Source: Symsagittifera roscoffensis (lineage: Eukaryota; Xenacoelomorpha; Acoela; Convolutidae). From it: DNA of 64,000 nucleotides. The notes under the pieces are model-generated. The model was given only the letters and a program-made list of their open reading frames with translations. It searched no databases and was not told the DNA's origin. Positions 43,101-51,425 of this stretch are shown here, one piece after another. The number at the start of each line of letters is the position of its first letter. Positions within the stretch are counted from its first letter, which is position 1. A program made the translations under genes and the position numbers. The stretch spans positions 20,939,461 through 21,003,460 of the forward strand of contig NC_087070.1 in the NCBI RefSeq assembly GCF_963678635.1, read 5' to 3'.

Positions 43101-45958
43101 ATCGATCTTACTTTCAATTCTTCTTTCCCTACATAGATTTGTCCAATTAGGTCTTCGTCGCATGTTATCATCGTCTTGGTATAGATGTTGATTCCATCTA
43201 TATTTAGCATGACCTCGTGTGGACCATAAGCTTCAGTGTACCTATTATCAACACGTACCGATTTGCTGCCCCCTCTCGTGAGTAGTGCCCTGAGCGCTCT
43301 AGAAGTCGTTTGTGGACTTATTCCACTCAAGTAGTCTGCATACACGTCAATGTGCATTATCGTCTGGTCGCTCGGCTCGCTCAAGTTTCTGGTTACCTCG
43401 TGTCCGCCCACTGTGATTATCGACATTATTCTTGCTCCGATTTTCGATATCCCAAAAGGTTTACCTGTCACCATTTTCACGGTGTTACAATTCCCAGTCT
43501 TCGTTGAGCCCGTTCTAGCCTCTGGTATTGAGTTCGATCCAGTTAATGCTTCGTTAAAATTTTGTCTTTCGATCTCCAACTTTAGTCGTTGCTCTATTTC
43601 TTTTGCTGCCAGATCTTGTTTCACTTTGGCAATTGCTTCCGTCGCCGCTTTCTCATAATTTATCTCTAGAGAGCTTCCGGCTGCGGAGTCTAACGCACCG
43701 CTAACATGTGTGACAGCTTTCACTGTCTTCGTCGGCAATTCGGTGTTTGGTGCCCCTAAGTTCCTAGATTCGAACTCGTTTTGCCTGTTCCGCTGATTCT
43801 GCACCGCCGCTAATGCCAACTTATGTTTGGGGTGATTCTGGTCCTTGACCGCTTCCCAGAACAAGGGACAATCCATTCTGAAGTGCCCCTCCTGGTTACA
43901 GAAGAAGCATCTGGCGCCTATCTTGATGATTAAGCCATTGTAGTACTCGTGTTCCTCCATCTGACTCATATCCTCCTCATCCGGTGCATAACCTAGGCTC
44001 TTCATGCCTTGTTTGTACGTTGTGCAGTCAGCCACATGATGATCCGCTGACCCGCAGTTCGCGCATGATCTGCGCTTATCCATATCATCTCTAGGTTTGT
44101 ACCATGATGACCTCTGGGGTTGACCTCCCCCTTGCGTGTTCCTGTTTTCAGAATATGAGTACTTCTTAGGTTTCATCAGCATGTATTCTCTTGATTTCTG
44201 TCTCATTTCTTCTGGGGTGGGTGCGCTGTCCTTCGACAATGTGTAGTATGTTGCTAACATTGTCCTTAAGTCATCACTTTTCACCCCATCGATGAACTTC
44301 GAGGCAATGCTAAAGTTCCGTCTATTTGTCGACTCCTCTGGGTCACTCCTCCTTCTCAAGCTCTCGAGGTCATCTAGGAACCGATCTATTGACTCGTCGT
44401 CCCTCTGCCTTCTTTTTTCAAATCGCATCATCGCTTGGTGGCCTTTCATGCCTGACCCGAATCGATTCAGCAATATCTCGAAGATCTTGTCCGCGGTGTC
44501 GCGTTCTTCCTCCCTCTTTGCGACCACGCATTTTAATGCCGTTCCTTCCAAGTTGCTCAGTATGGCTGTACATGCTTGCCTTTCGTCACTCAAGTTATCT
44601 TGCTCTAGATGTAATCTCATCACTTCCACCCAAGTGTCAATGCATCCATCGGAGTCGTCTTTGAATTCCTTTGGCTTCTTGAATGTCTTTCTTGTTTTTC
44701 CCTCTCTCCTGTCGCTCGAGTCAGTGTTCCTCGTGGCGAAGGCCTCTAGAGTCCTGTTCATCATCTCCCAAGTGCTGGCCCATGTCATAGCATCCGGTCC
44801 TGTGTTGCTGTTAGCTGTCGAATCTCCCGGAGCAGTCGTTGTATTCGACGTTCCATTCTTCATTATTGTTTTCGCAGCTGTTGGTGCTATGCTTATCGCA
44901 TCCCTGGTTAAGGGCAACGGTGTCGATTGCCGTTTGTTCCTTTGTGGTTCTGCAAAGTCAACTCTGGTGCCTTGCGTACGATCCGTTGTCGGTCTTTCTT
45001 GTGGAGTAGAACCTCTCAAGATTGCATCCAACTTCGCCTGTATTGCACACGAACTCTCGGCTTGACTCTTGCTCATTGTGTCCATTCTCCTTTCCAGGCT
45101 CCCTAATTGGCTGTTAACATCATCATATCGGTTCTTCAACTGTTGCATGTCTGTTTTGATGTTCTTTTCTCGTTCTTCATTGGTGGCTTCTACCTTGTCT
45201 GACATTTCCTTGAGTCTCTCCTCTGTTGCCTTAGCTAGGTTAAAATAACTGTCTAGATACTCGTGTTTGTTGTATCTTATCTCCTTTTTTATCACCTCTC
45301 TGTCTTCTTCACTGTTCTTAAGCCTTTTGTCGATTTGATTTAATTTCGCCAACAAGTCGCCCAGCTCTATGGTAGTCTCTTCGTGGTCAGCCGTCGGTTT
45401 CTCTTCGGCCGTAGCCTCTGCTTTAGCTTGTTCCTCATTCTGGCCGGCTTCTGTCGCTTTCGTGCTCACTGTACCAAATGTTCGTGCTCTTTCTGTTTTT
45501 GGTTCTTCAGTCACGTTTTCTTTCGCTTTGAATCCGACCATCATTGCCAACTTGTCTGTGAAGGATGTCTTTTTCACTTGAGAGTCGTTTTTCACAGTCT
45601 CTCGGGTATTGCCTGTTGTGTCTTCCAATGCGTCTATTCGTGAAAACTCCACGGTTTTTGGACTTTGGTCTTCCACGTGGGGCATCGGTGTGGATTCCGT
45701 TGTCCTCTTCTCCACTTCATCTACGCTCTGGTCTGGTGTCTCTAGGTCGATTTCGATTGTGGGCTCCACCTGTTTTTCCCCCACATCTTCTCGTGTCTTA
45801 CTCTCGGTGCCACTTCTCGTACTGACCATGTTAACTGAAAAGTTCTTCTTTGTTATCTTTGGGCCTGTTGATGTCGTTCCGCGCAGCGATGAATTATATT
45901 TCATGTTTGATCCACTTGACCTTTTTTCGAGCACCGGTACCCTACTCCGCCTCATCAT
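37148..45958 (-). CDS. Gag-Pol polyprotein of the giant element with C-terminal macrodomain, 2,936 aa
   Basis: A single uninterrupted frame with no shift between Gag and Pol. Residues 200-310 are coiled coil. About 420-600 is a retrotransposon Gag capsid-like region. Two zinc knuckles follow at 632-645 (C-x2-C-x4-H-x4-C pattern, CANCGSADHHVADC) and 684-697 (CFFCNQEGHFRMDC). Aspartic protease is at about 985-1,085 (LLDTGAVLSVI, with ILGRDF later). Reverse transcriptase is at about 1,340-1,530 with YVDD at 1,477-1,480. RNase H is at about 1,615-1,745 (DTDAS; E 1,672; VDN; NAD). Integrase has an H-x4-H/C-x2-C zinc site (H2167, H2172, C2202, C2205) and D2233, D2292, E2328 in D,D-35-E spacing. An acidic tail leads to a macrodomain at about 2,786-2,930. 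Domain order and motifs are Ty3/gypsy-like. Length is about twice the usual. Confidence 0.95.
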   Translation of the reverse strand: MMRRSRVPVLEKRSSGSNMKYNSSLRGTTSTGPKITKKNFSVNMVSTRSGTESKTREDVGEKQVEPTIEIDLETPDQSVDEVEKRTTESTPMPHVEDQSPKTVEFSRIDALEDTTGNTRETVKNDSQVKKTSFTDKLAMMVGFKAKENVTEEPKTERARTFGTVSTKATEAGQNEEQAKAEATAEEKPTADHEETTIELGDLLAKLNQIDKRLKNSEEDREVIKKEIRYNKHEYLDSYFNLAKATEERLKEMSDKVEATNEEREKNIKTDMQQLKNRYDDVNSQLGSLERRMDTMSKSQAESSCAIQAKLDAILRGSTPQERPTTDRTQGTRVDFAEPQRNKRQSTPLPLTRDAISIAPTAAKTIMKNGTSNTTTAPGDSTANSNTGPDAMTWASTWEMMNRTLEAFATRNTDSSDRREGKTRKTFKKPKEFKDDSDGCIDTWVEVMRLHLEQDNLSDERQACTAILSNLEGTALKCVVAKREEERDTADKIFEILLNRFGSGMKGHQAMMRFEKRRQRDDESIDRFLDDLESLRRRSDPEESTNRRNFSIASKFIDGVKSDDLRTMLATYYTLSKDSAPTPEEMRQKSREYMLMKPKKYSYSENRNTQGGGQPQRSSWYKPRDDMDKRRSCANCGSADHHVADCTTYKQGMKSLGYAPDEEDMSQMEEHEYYNGLIIKIGARCFFCNQEGHFRMDCPLFWEAVKDQNHPKHKLALAAVQNQRNRQNEFESRNLGAPNTELPTKTVKAVTHVSGALDSAAGSSLEINYEKAATEAIAKVKQDLAAKEIEQRLKLEIERQNFNEALTGSNSIPEARTGSTKTGNCNTVKMVTGKPFGISKIGARIMSIITVGGHEVTRNLSEPSDQTIMHIDVYADYLSGISPQTTSRALRALLTRGGSKSVRVDNRYTEAYGPHEVMLNIDGINIYTKTMITCDEDLIGQIYVGKEELKVRSIGHCAMLEEDAMHIGTEADVTGHVLDINGKKTQLRGLLDTGAVLSVIPIETWEKMGFDKGDLIDSRIRLSAANKGALRVLGRTPIIALNLGERNLWMSFIVVENLDESDQFILGRDFIRNFDVTIDLNNAMFRIRNPDRRYAIKPVNLIMANENKAPVFLSRRVRLKANEAAIVSLRMKNYNELSDNKQVCIVPNPNSQSAAVLGRSFSITKSGLCVSVLLNTLDIPITIQRGRKLGYALPVKTRYETIENSKQNEVVDCPNHRDKICILRRLQRIKDSSGLIKSLKSETDDGLSSCSNFPERPTLDEMQIDKPVLPEIEHLRGKLKDEQLEAIKDVLERNEEVFSRHKADIGCCNFVEHEIELEENAVPHREGARRMTPHKSDACRKEIETLLEYDMIEPSKSPWACGVVMAKKKGDQLRFCCDFRYLNSVTVKDAYPIPRIDESLSKLGDAKFFTTLDLGSAFWQVPLRKQDRDKTGFACELGLFQWKRMPFGLCNATATFQRLMAHALIGVTKKYGNLVMCYVDDVVIATPTLEDHIERLDEVFACMKRSGLKCKPSKCEILKDSIKYLGRMVDKHGIRPDPDAVEAVLTWKSPKTEHQLMSFLGFANYYREFIKGYADKVYPMQQLMRHKGKKFTWNNAAEESFQRIKKELCEAPVLGMPTEKGMYVLDTDASVVAISGILHQEQEWNGKTVLRPIAYGSKVLSDTEMKYGAPKAEMFAVVTFVEKYRAYLGSEPFKLRVDNRALSWLKTYSMDQSYIGRWIVRLDGYNMIIEHRTRDKHQNADSLSKKTEFYERQEQREADRPEIKDGFSFMDKETYDSLPLTRWLDKSGKPIEDHPELPKEPLEKTILKKNRGIPIGIMLKSKIVRETLKAKGYDLIQVEEGTVRIDEDLMRLLEKLSDDKPVIQGKGQEAPELTILRREETVNNTDVSKGSITDSKEVVRSLVEKIPDKILEQTKVRDKKVTFREEVEHRGPDQESGEWSRFMEEDETGEEKLSGEREEWDEDSDESSEDQDSLCMILAEEKIRQHDRELQTDPSSGTYNLETQEVRGGEELEKIAVSRKPLRELSCNSNVRTNLVPEDDMKIVRRMICVKLGDDTHNPGEMNGQIMALKEHVKARYRLSDLIRAQKNDKMTSNLSKWIHSGVKEKGELEEDSYKILSQFYKEKRDLLYHTAEGVVACKRRDEEKILHKHNLIILPQLYQTEVLFRSHDQMGHQGIDKVQQRILHRFDWPGMRKACERWVNACLACLQVKDPRKMKFPLKSVESSEFNEVVQIDHQKICMTESGYNQILVIIDHFTKLAEAVPCQTASAEETCDHLITHWISRYGCPMTFQSDNGKAFVGDLTKELMKRSHIAQAHSTTYHPQTNGLVERQNRTLVNMLRVYCSRYMTDWDKYLPQVVGAYNSTQHSTTGISPFMMLTGRERAMPITFFYPEYEGKRTSPQAYVKEAIKRQQELNELCRRNTAQAQMRQRKKYDEKILRAKPYEVGQYVWVFQNVIPPKGTKKLLKKWRGPFMITEVHQQGRFYRLSTGRAAHYENLKPHVPSPEDWCLPKDMEGLEYLVVEPACEVNEKGTREKNDGNENLSLDDNEKIEVESDAGSFVEEDWNDPEQNEVPKWMEPDRPTPPETRTGNRKRTGMRYNRYGDDFLIDKIQPDKLGDELLSAGELEAGEEWQVIDDGGHYPQDDYSTPELETDLEQSEIERRENTNLRILEWMRDVKDESHEGQSIQQVDISAANYMKTEDPLFGWTATDRPLDIPKDNSDPTTSTGTSINIFVRGVGVGLTHTENLMIKKLKEVRETSGLELEEEEPEPTIGRNFKTKFEIPNEYSENIMITDSDFILSNRTSAICITADMSFKSRLEADFKREYQNVEFLFRQRPGLGGIAALPPSVAQVPGKYLCFLVTRVNDRNTIDPEHVILALTRLRDFMIERGIMEVSMPVYDPNRGKLSSRELYAILHVVFAETEIMVHLHKKYYLSIA
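37151..37603 (-). other. Macrodomain (TARG1/OARD1-like) at the end of Gag-Pol
   Basis: Residues 2,786-2,936 follow the pattern of the TARG1-type macrodomain: SAICITADM...FKREY, then GKYLCFLVTR, then EVSMPVYD, and VVFAETEI near the end, in the same order and spacing as in the cellular family. Macrodomains bind or hydrolyse ADP-ribose. The lysine and aspartate used by TARG1 for catalysis do not seem to be kept (PPSVA and NRGKL at those places), so binding or a structural role is more likely than hydrolysis. Identification is from pattern only. Confidence 0.65.
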
Positions 45959-46229
45959 TTCTATTTACAACTGCTTCTATTTACAATTTTATTATATACA
46001 CGATTCTATTCTAAGGGTAAAAAAAAATATTTTTTGTGGTAACAAATTCTGTACAACGTGTTAAAAACCTTCTCCAATTCTCTTTCTAAAACCTCCGAAA
46101 AATTTTCCTTAATTTGGTCTTAACCCTACCTATTTCGATTTGTCTTGTTCTGTCTTAAAACGCACTTGTTGTAATTTGACTTCAATTTCTATACCGTCCC
46201 AAGACTATTCGTCACTATCACAGTACTCT

Positions 46230-46915
46230 CCGTTAGTGTCCTAAGACCCTTGTGCCAAGACCACTAGTGTCCCAAGACTACTGTCCCAAGACCAGTGTCC
46301 CAAGGCTAGTGTCCCAAGACTAGTGTCCCAAGACTACCGTCCCAAGGCTAGTGTCCCAAGGCTAGTGTCCCAAGACTACTGTCCCAAGGGTAGTGTCCCA
46401 AGACCAGTGTCCCAAGACTACTGTCCCAAGACTAGTGTCCCAAGGCTAGTGTCCCAAGACTACTGTCCCAAGACTAGTGTCCCAAGGGCAGTGTCCCAAG
46501 GCTGGTATCCCAAGACTAGTGTCCCAAGGGCAGTGTCCCAAGACCAGTGTCCCAAGGCTGGTGTCCCAAGACTAGTGTCCCAAGACTAGTGTCCCAAGAC
46601 CACTGTCCCAAGACTGTCCCAGGACCACTGTCCCAAGACCCTGTCCCAAGACCCCTGTCCCAAGACCACTGTCCCAAGACCCTGTCCCAAGACCCTGTCC
46701 CAAGACCCTGTCCCAAGACCACTGTCCCAAGACCACTGTCCCAAGACCCTGTCCCAAGACCACTGTCCCAAGACCCTGTCCCAAGACCCTGTCCCAAGAC
46801 CACTGTCCCAAGACCACTGTCCCAAGACCACTGTCCCAAGACCACTGTCCCAAGACCACTGTCCCAAGACCACTGTCCCAAGACCACTGTCCCAAGACCA
46901 CTGTCCCAAGACTGC
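46230..46915. repeat. GTCCCAAGACCACT-type minisatellite in the leader
   Basis: About 50 units of roughly 12-15 bases, variants of GTCCCAAGACCACT and GTCCCAAGACTAGT. Variant types are arranged in blocks: ACTAGT/GGCTAGT forms in the left part, ACCACT and ACCCT forms in the right. On the sense strand the unit is AGTGGTCTTGGGAC. Open frames across it are artefacts of the repeat. Confidence 0.95.
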
Positions 46916-47772
46916 TCTGTTTTAAGACTTCCTCGGTCTTATCCTAATACTCGTCACGGAGTGTCTTCCTCGTTGTAGGGTCTTCTTGAACCACCGTACC
47001 TTGTACCACCACTCAAGCTCTAGTAAAATTTTCCCAAAAACCCTCTCTTAAAAGCCAAATGCTGACCCCCCTCTTCTTTTTGGTTGTTTCTATTTCAATG
47101 TAGGTGCGCAGGTATCTTGTGATCACCTGTTCGTATAAAACCAAACACAAATCCTCACTAAAATGCAACAAAAATCTAAGTAAGAAAAATAATAAAAACA
47201 GAAAAATGAGCCCACCTGAAATTCAAAGGTGACCAATGTCTACCTTTCGTCTAAAAAAAAATGTCTGGTACCTAATTGCCACGCGTTTTCCTCCCCCCAC
47301 TAGTGATCTTATGGGGTATCACAAAAGCTGTCTATATCCGGTCCCCCCTACCAAACCAACCAGCGTACCAGTCTTAACTCGAGTTGAATTTTGGATCTCC
47401 ACCTAATATTACCAACGCGTGTTAATTTCTAATGTAACTAAGTCAACGATGTCGACTAATTAGTTACTCTAATTTCCCCCTTTTTACAATTTACAACCGC
47501 CAACCTCTAACTTAACCAGCCCCCCTTCTAACCTCCCCCCTTTCTAGCCCCCCTTCTTAAGCCTAAAAATTACTTTAAGCGCCGGGTGCTAAACCTCTCA
47601 AGAGAAAACCGTAGACCTGTTTCCAGGCCTGCTCAAGTAAAAACGTTCCTCAAAACTGGGGGATTACGCTTATCCAATTTTACACTTATCTCTTATAATG
47701 TAATGTGGATTCTAACGATACCCGTTCTGCCCAACTCGAGAACTCGAGAATTGCCAAATCCTTCTCGGCTGC

Positions 47773-47975
47773 TTTCCCACTCGACTGGTCACCTGTTCCA
47801 GTCCAGTCTCCTATTGGTTCAGCCAAGTGTCCCTGAACCACTTTCCCACTCGGCTGGTCACCTCTTCCAGTCAAGTCTCCTATTGGTTCAGCTCAAGTGT
47901 CCCTGAACCACTTTCCCACTCGGCTGGTCACCTCTTCCAGTCAAGTCTCCTATTGGTCCAGCTAAGTTCCAAACT
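47773..47975. repeat. 69-70 bp tandem repeat in the leader, about three units
   Basis: Units begin TTTCCCACTCG(A/G)CTGGTCACC and contain CTCCTATTGGTTCAGC and TGTCCCTGAACCAC. They start near 47,773, 47,842 and 47,912. Confidence 0.9.
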
Positions 47976-48423
47976 ATCTGAAAACCCTTGACAACGCCCC
48001 ACTTCGGGCACTTTATTCAGTTTACTGGTTTAAATTGCTAGGTTGATCGAAACGATCGAACTTGTAAAACAGTATGGGTATACTATTTAATTAATATAAA
48101 GGTTTGATCCAACTAATCTGGTGTCAAAGTCACTGTCTTTTTTCGTTTTATGGTTTTTGTTCCTTTTTCTATTCTTTTTTGGTTTTTGTTTTGCTTTTTG
48201 TCTTTTTGCTCGTGTTTTTGTCCCCCTAGTTGCCCCCCTTTACTCGGTTAGCTAAGCCTCGTTCGGAGAGCGTACCAGGAAATTTTCTCGAGTTTTCTTA
48301 AAAAGCTATCACGGTACAACCGGAAGGTTTGCACGTTCCTGTCGAACCGTACCGCCGGTACTCTAGAATGGGCATTTAGCCCGAAGCTGTCTCAAGTGGG
48401 TTTGACTCCGTAGTCTTGATGTC

Positions 48424-48443
48424 GTAAACACCCAGGAGCGCCA
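48424..48443 (-). other. Candidate primer-binding site
   Basis: Eleven bases inside the 5' LTR the minus strand reads TGGCGCTCCTGGGTG. It begins with TGG, the complement of a tRNA's CCA end, at a usual distance. The tRNA cannot be named because no tRNA of this organism is available and the sequence beyond 15 bases does not look like a T arm. Confidence 0.4.
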
Positions 48444-48454
48444 TAAAAACACTA

Positions 48455-49288
48455 TGTAACATTCGTCTACTGCAGTCACACATGAGGCTTAAGAAAAATA
48501 GGCCCTATAACCACTGGCTCAAGGGTCAGGGACACTATCTCTTGTGTTTTTCTACCTCAAGAACGGTCGGAGCCAGTTCGGTTCGCTTATGACATGAGAC
48601 TACGACCCGTTACAGCTTAAAGGCTACTACTAAAATATCCCCCCACTCTAGAATTAGAAACGTCCCCATACTTGGGTCTCTAGATACCCAAAATACATGA
48701 ACGCCGTTAAAAACCGGGTTGGAACAATCCGTTAGGTTACTTTTTATTAGACAGTGTGACTTTGATCCATTTCAGATGGATCAACCTAAAACTCGCCTTA
48801 CCTCAGCATAACAATCATAAAACACACTCTAGAATTTAAATTCGTACTCACATATCAGCACGCTCAAGAATTGGAAGTTTAATGTTTTATAGTTTGGACA
48901 GCAAGGATAAGTTCATGCTCTAGAATTTGAGTTCTCTTGGACCGTTGGGACACTCCAGTTGTCCGCCTTTCCGCTGAAGGTTCACTCTGGTCCAACTTCA
49001 GTAATCGCTCTCTCGGGGATACTCTGTCTTCTATTTCAAGTAGGACAGCTCTACTCTCGTTCACTATGATGGAAATTGCGAATAGCAATTTCCCACTCGT
49101 TTTTTAATTGACAACTTCCCCGCAATTGTTCTAAAATTGTTCTGATTTCTTTTTCTGATTTTCAGTTGTCGCGAGAAAATCGTGCATGACATGTTCCTTT
49201 CGAAATTTTGAAAAATTAAATTTCACTTCAAAATCAAGTATTTTCTGCTCTTCTCAAGGTCAAACTTCCAAATATGACCGACTGGCAC
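48455..49288 (-). repeat. 5' LTR of the giant element (834 bp)
   Basis: Identical by eye to the 3' LTR apart from lacking the 47 base segment. It should hold the promoter; no TATA box is clear. Confidence 0.93.
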
Positions 49289-49639
49289 AGATTTTTCAAA
49301 ATACCGTAGTTTCAAAACTACGCTTTTTCCTGCATCAGTACATGAAAAGAAAAAAAACTGCGGAGAATCTTTTTCCTCAATGTGAACTACTTTCGAAATG
49401 ATTTTCAACAATCTTTCACAAATCATCAATATTTGAGCAATTATTCAACAGACATTTTGCATACCTCATATAACGTCGACACTATACCTGAACAAACTTC
49501 GATTATATTTGCCGATTAGGTGACAAATAAGGCAAGTGGATCTGTTTTCGTGCCCCCCTATTTTGTTGTACAAGAAAAGCGCTAAAAGCCATTGTATATC
49601 AGCCTGTCAGGTTTTCTACAAAATATAGCAAACAGGAGT

Positions 49640-50578
49640 GTTCCAAGGCTATTGGAAAAAAGTGGCCAGTTTGACAGCCGAATGTATAGGGACAATTTCA
49701 TTGACGAAACTTTGAAGGAATACCCCGATGAACTCAGAGCTAGACGGTACATCTTAAAGGAAAAGGTAATCAGTTTGTAAAGTAACTAGACTCCTAATAA
49801 GACTCCAGTTTTCAAATAAGTTTAACCTCACATTTGTGTTCAATCCTAAGAATATATACGATCAATTAAGCCAGCTGATGTTCAAACTTTGTTCCGATCA
49901 ATGCCGCCAATGTTCTGAAATATCATTGATGCTGATGCTTCCTTGTCGGCCGCCACGAAATTCTCTGTCCCAAAAGCAGTCAAGGATGTGTCGTTGGGAC
50001 AAATCCATAAAAGGAAGTTGGAGAAGACAGAAGTACCGACGAAGGAGTCAGGCTACCTGCTGTTATCGCAGGCTGGTGCAATAACACCATTTCACCAGGA
50101 TTTCGCCGGTTCATCTGTGATGTTCTTTTTAGTGAAAGGTTAAACAAAGTTTGGTGCACAATTTTTTTAACGAAATATGTAAATATGTTCCACTTAGGTC
50201 TTTTTTCTTTTAGGCTGCAAAACATTTCATTTGATGGCCCCGTCGGACAAGAACTAGCAGATATTCCAGGAATATCTTTTGCAGTAAACTCTGGGTTGGA
50301 AACCGATGTTTCCCGGGGTTGACCCTCGCTGTGATGCTGGAGGGTGTCAGAAAAATGTTCTGACGGAGCGCCAGGCCCTTCTTATGCCTGCTGGCATGAT
50401 ACACATGGTTTAAACGTAATCAGAGTCAGTGGCTCTGGGTGTGAATTTCATTCATCGTGGACACCTGCTGACGGCTTCCAGAGGTTTTCGACATGAGCGG
50501 AAAAACGAAGAGCCCTTTAGCAGCTGCTACCCTGCTTTTCCGATGTTGGCTCTGAATGAGCTTATGGTGCATCTGTGG
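49640..50578 (+). pseudogene. KDM2/7-like JmjC demethylase, degraded, copy 1
   Basis: Family members remove methyl groups from histone lysines in the nucleus using Fe(II) and 2-oxoglutarate. Exon-like pieces: 49,640-49,765 (ends GAAAAG|GTAATC), 49,851-50,138 (preceded by CCTAAG, ends GAAAG|GTTAAA) and 50,214-50,578 (preceded by TTTTAG). They encode in order WNIID-like sequence, SVPKAVKDVSL, FHQDFAGSSV (Fe-binding His-x-Asp), KTFHLMAPS, LLMPAGMIHM and VALGVNFIH (distal His region). Order and spacing match KDM2/KDM7 JmjC domains. It cannot be functional as read: the Trp codon before NIID is TGA (TGG in copy 2), and in-frame stops and a shift occur in the third exon. Confidence 0.7.
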
Positions 50579-51213
50579 TTAGTATCAAAGATAAATCTGA
50601 TACATTTTTTGTCGAAATAAATGAAAATAGAAAAAAACATTTTTATAGCACCAGAGACGCGATCCCGCCACAATAATTGGAAGATCTGGAGGTCTGGAGA
50701 ATTCTGAACGCGCACGACAAAGCCTTAGATAACCATCTTGCCAGAATAATTTACGTAAGTACTTCTGGCCGAATATCATTCCAAATACTGAAATACTTAC
50801 TTCCGTATCCTAAAAACTGCACCCAGTTTAATCGCATATACTGAAATACTCAATTGATCCAAAAAATGAGTTTCGTCATCCCGTACATTGAAATGCTTAA
50901 TTTTGTATTCTAATCCAACAAAGGAAATGCTGGCGAATAAAGAAGAGATGGACAGTCTCTTCCAACACCATCGTGGGTCATGCGGAGAATTGCTAATGGG
51001 GGCATTGCCTGCCCAAATATTAGTCAAAAGGGCCTGAAGACATTCTAATACCACATTCAAAAGTATAATCTGGACAGTTTTTATTAATTGATATTTTACT
51101 GACCGCAGATTTATTAATTGATTTTTTAAAAACAGTTTTTTTTCTATAAATAGAATTATGATTCTAATTTTTAGAATGCAGTCTGAGTAACTAACTGAGT
51201 TAATGAATTTCAG

Positions 51214-51425
51214 AAAACATGATGAATGCTACAACTGACGAATCTGAAATGTGCCCCATATGCTGCGACGACGGACGGGAACTGTACAAAATTCACAGTG
51301 GCGACGTTGCACACAAGTTGTGTTTCAGATGCTGGATGAAGATACAGAAGGAGCCTGAGCCGAAGTGCCCCTACTGTCGGCGGGACTTGCCGCCTTTCTA
51401 TTCGTGGATTCTCTGGAAACTATAA
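51214..51425 (+). CDS. RING-like zinc finger exon, copy 1 (only open copy)
   Basis: An acceptor (AATTTCAG, 51,206-51,213) precedes a 69-codon frame starting at 51,219. It has CPIC, then H-x2-C-x2-C (HKLCFRC), then CPYCRRDL, the frame of a RING finger, but one expected zinc ligand between the first pair and the His is not obvious. RING fingers usually recruit ubiquitin-conjugating enzymes. Copies at 54,956-55,160 and 55,565-55,733 carry a stop in place of the Trp after FRC/FRW. It may be a 3' exon of the JmjC gene or a separate small gene; expression is unknown. Confidence 0.45.

Larger units (their letters stand above)
45959..48443 (-). other. 2.5 kb leader of the giant element
   Basis: Lies between the 5' LTR and the Gag-Pol start. 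It contains a large minisatellite (46,230-46,915), three 69-70 bp repeats (47,773-47,975), C-rich stretches and no credible frame. Leaders of LTR elements carry packaging and dimerisation signals; none can be named here. Confidence 0.7.
26434..49288 (-). mobile_element. Giant Ty3/gypsy-type LTR retrotransposon, about 22.9 kb, intact
   Basis: Two direct LTRs flank a 21.1 kb interior with two full-length frames on the minus strand. Order in the sense direction: 5' LTR, candidate primer-binding site, 2.5 kb leader with minisatellite, Gag-Pol frame (2,936 codons), 522 base gap, second frame (2,959 codons), 430 base tail, 3' LTR. AGAT flanks both ends (26,430-26,433 and 49,289-49,292; the exact edge is uncertain by a base). 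The same target without an insertion is present at about 53,555-53,575 in the neighbouring tandem copy. Typical Ty3/gypsy elements are 5-8 kb; planarian Burro and plant Ogre elements are known giants. The interior is clearly richer in G+C than the flanks. No frame is broken, so the copy could be active. Confidence 0.95.

Noticed and set aside
37148-45958. Gag-Pol frameshift or readthrough site
   Set aside because: Gag and Pol are in one continuous frame, so no recoding is needed.
46230-46915. CRISPR array
   Set aside because: Units of 12-15 bases directly abut without spacers, and the DNA is animal nuclear sequence.
46323-46978. Open frames with repeated GLGTVVLGQWSWD or SQDHCPKT-type peptides
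   Set aside because: They are by-products of the minisatellite, which is open in several frames on both strands.
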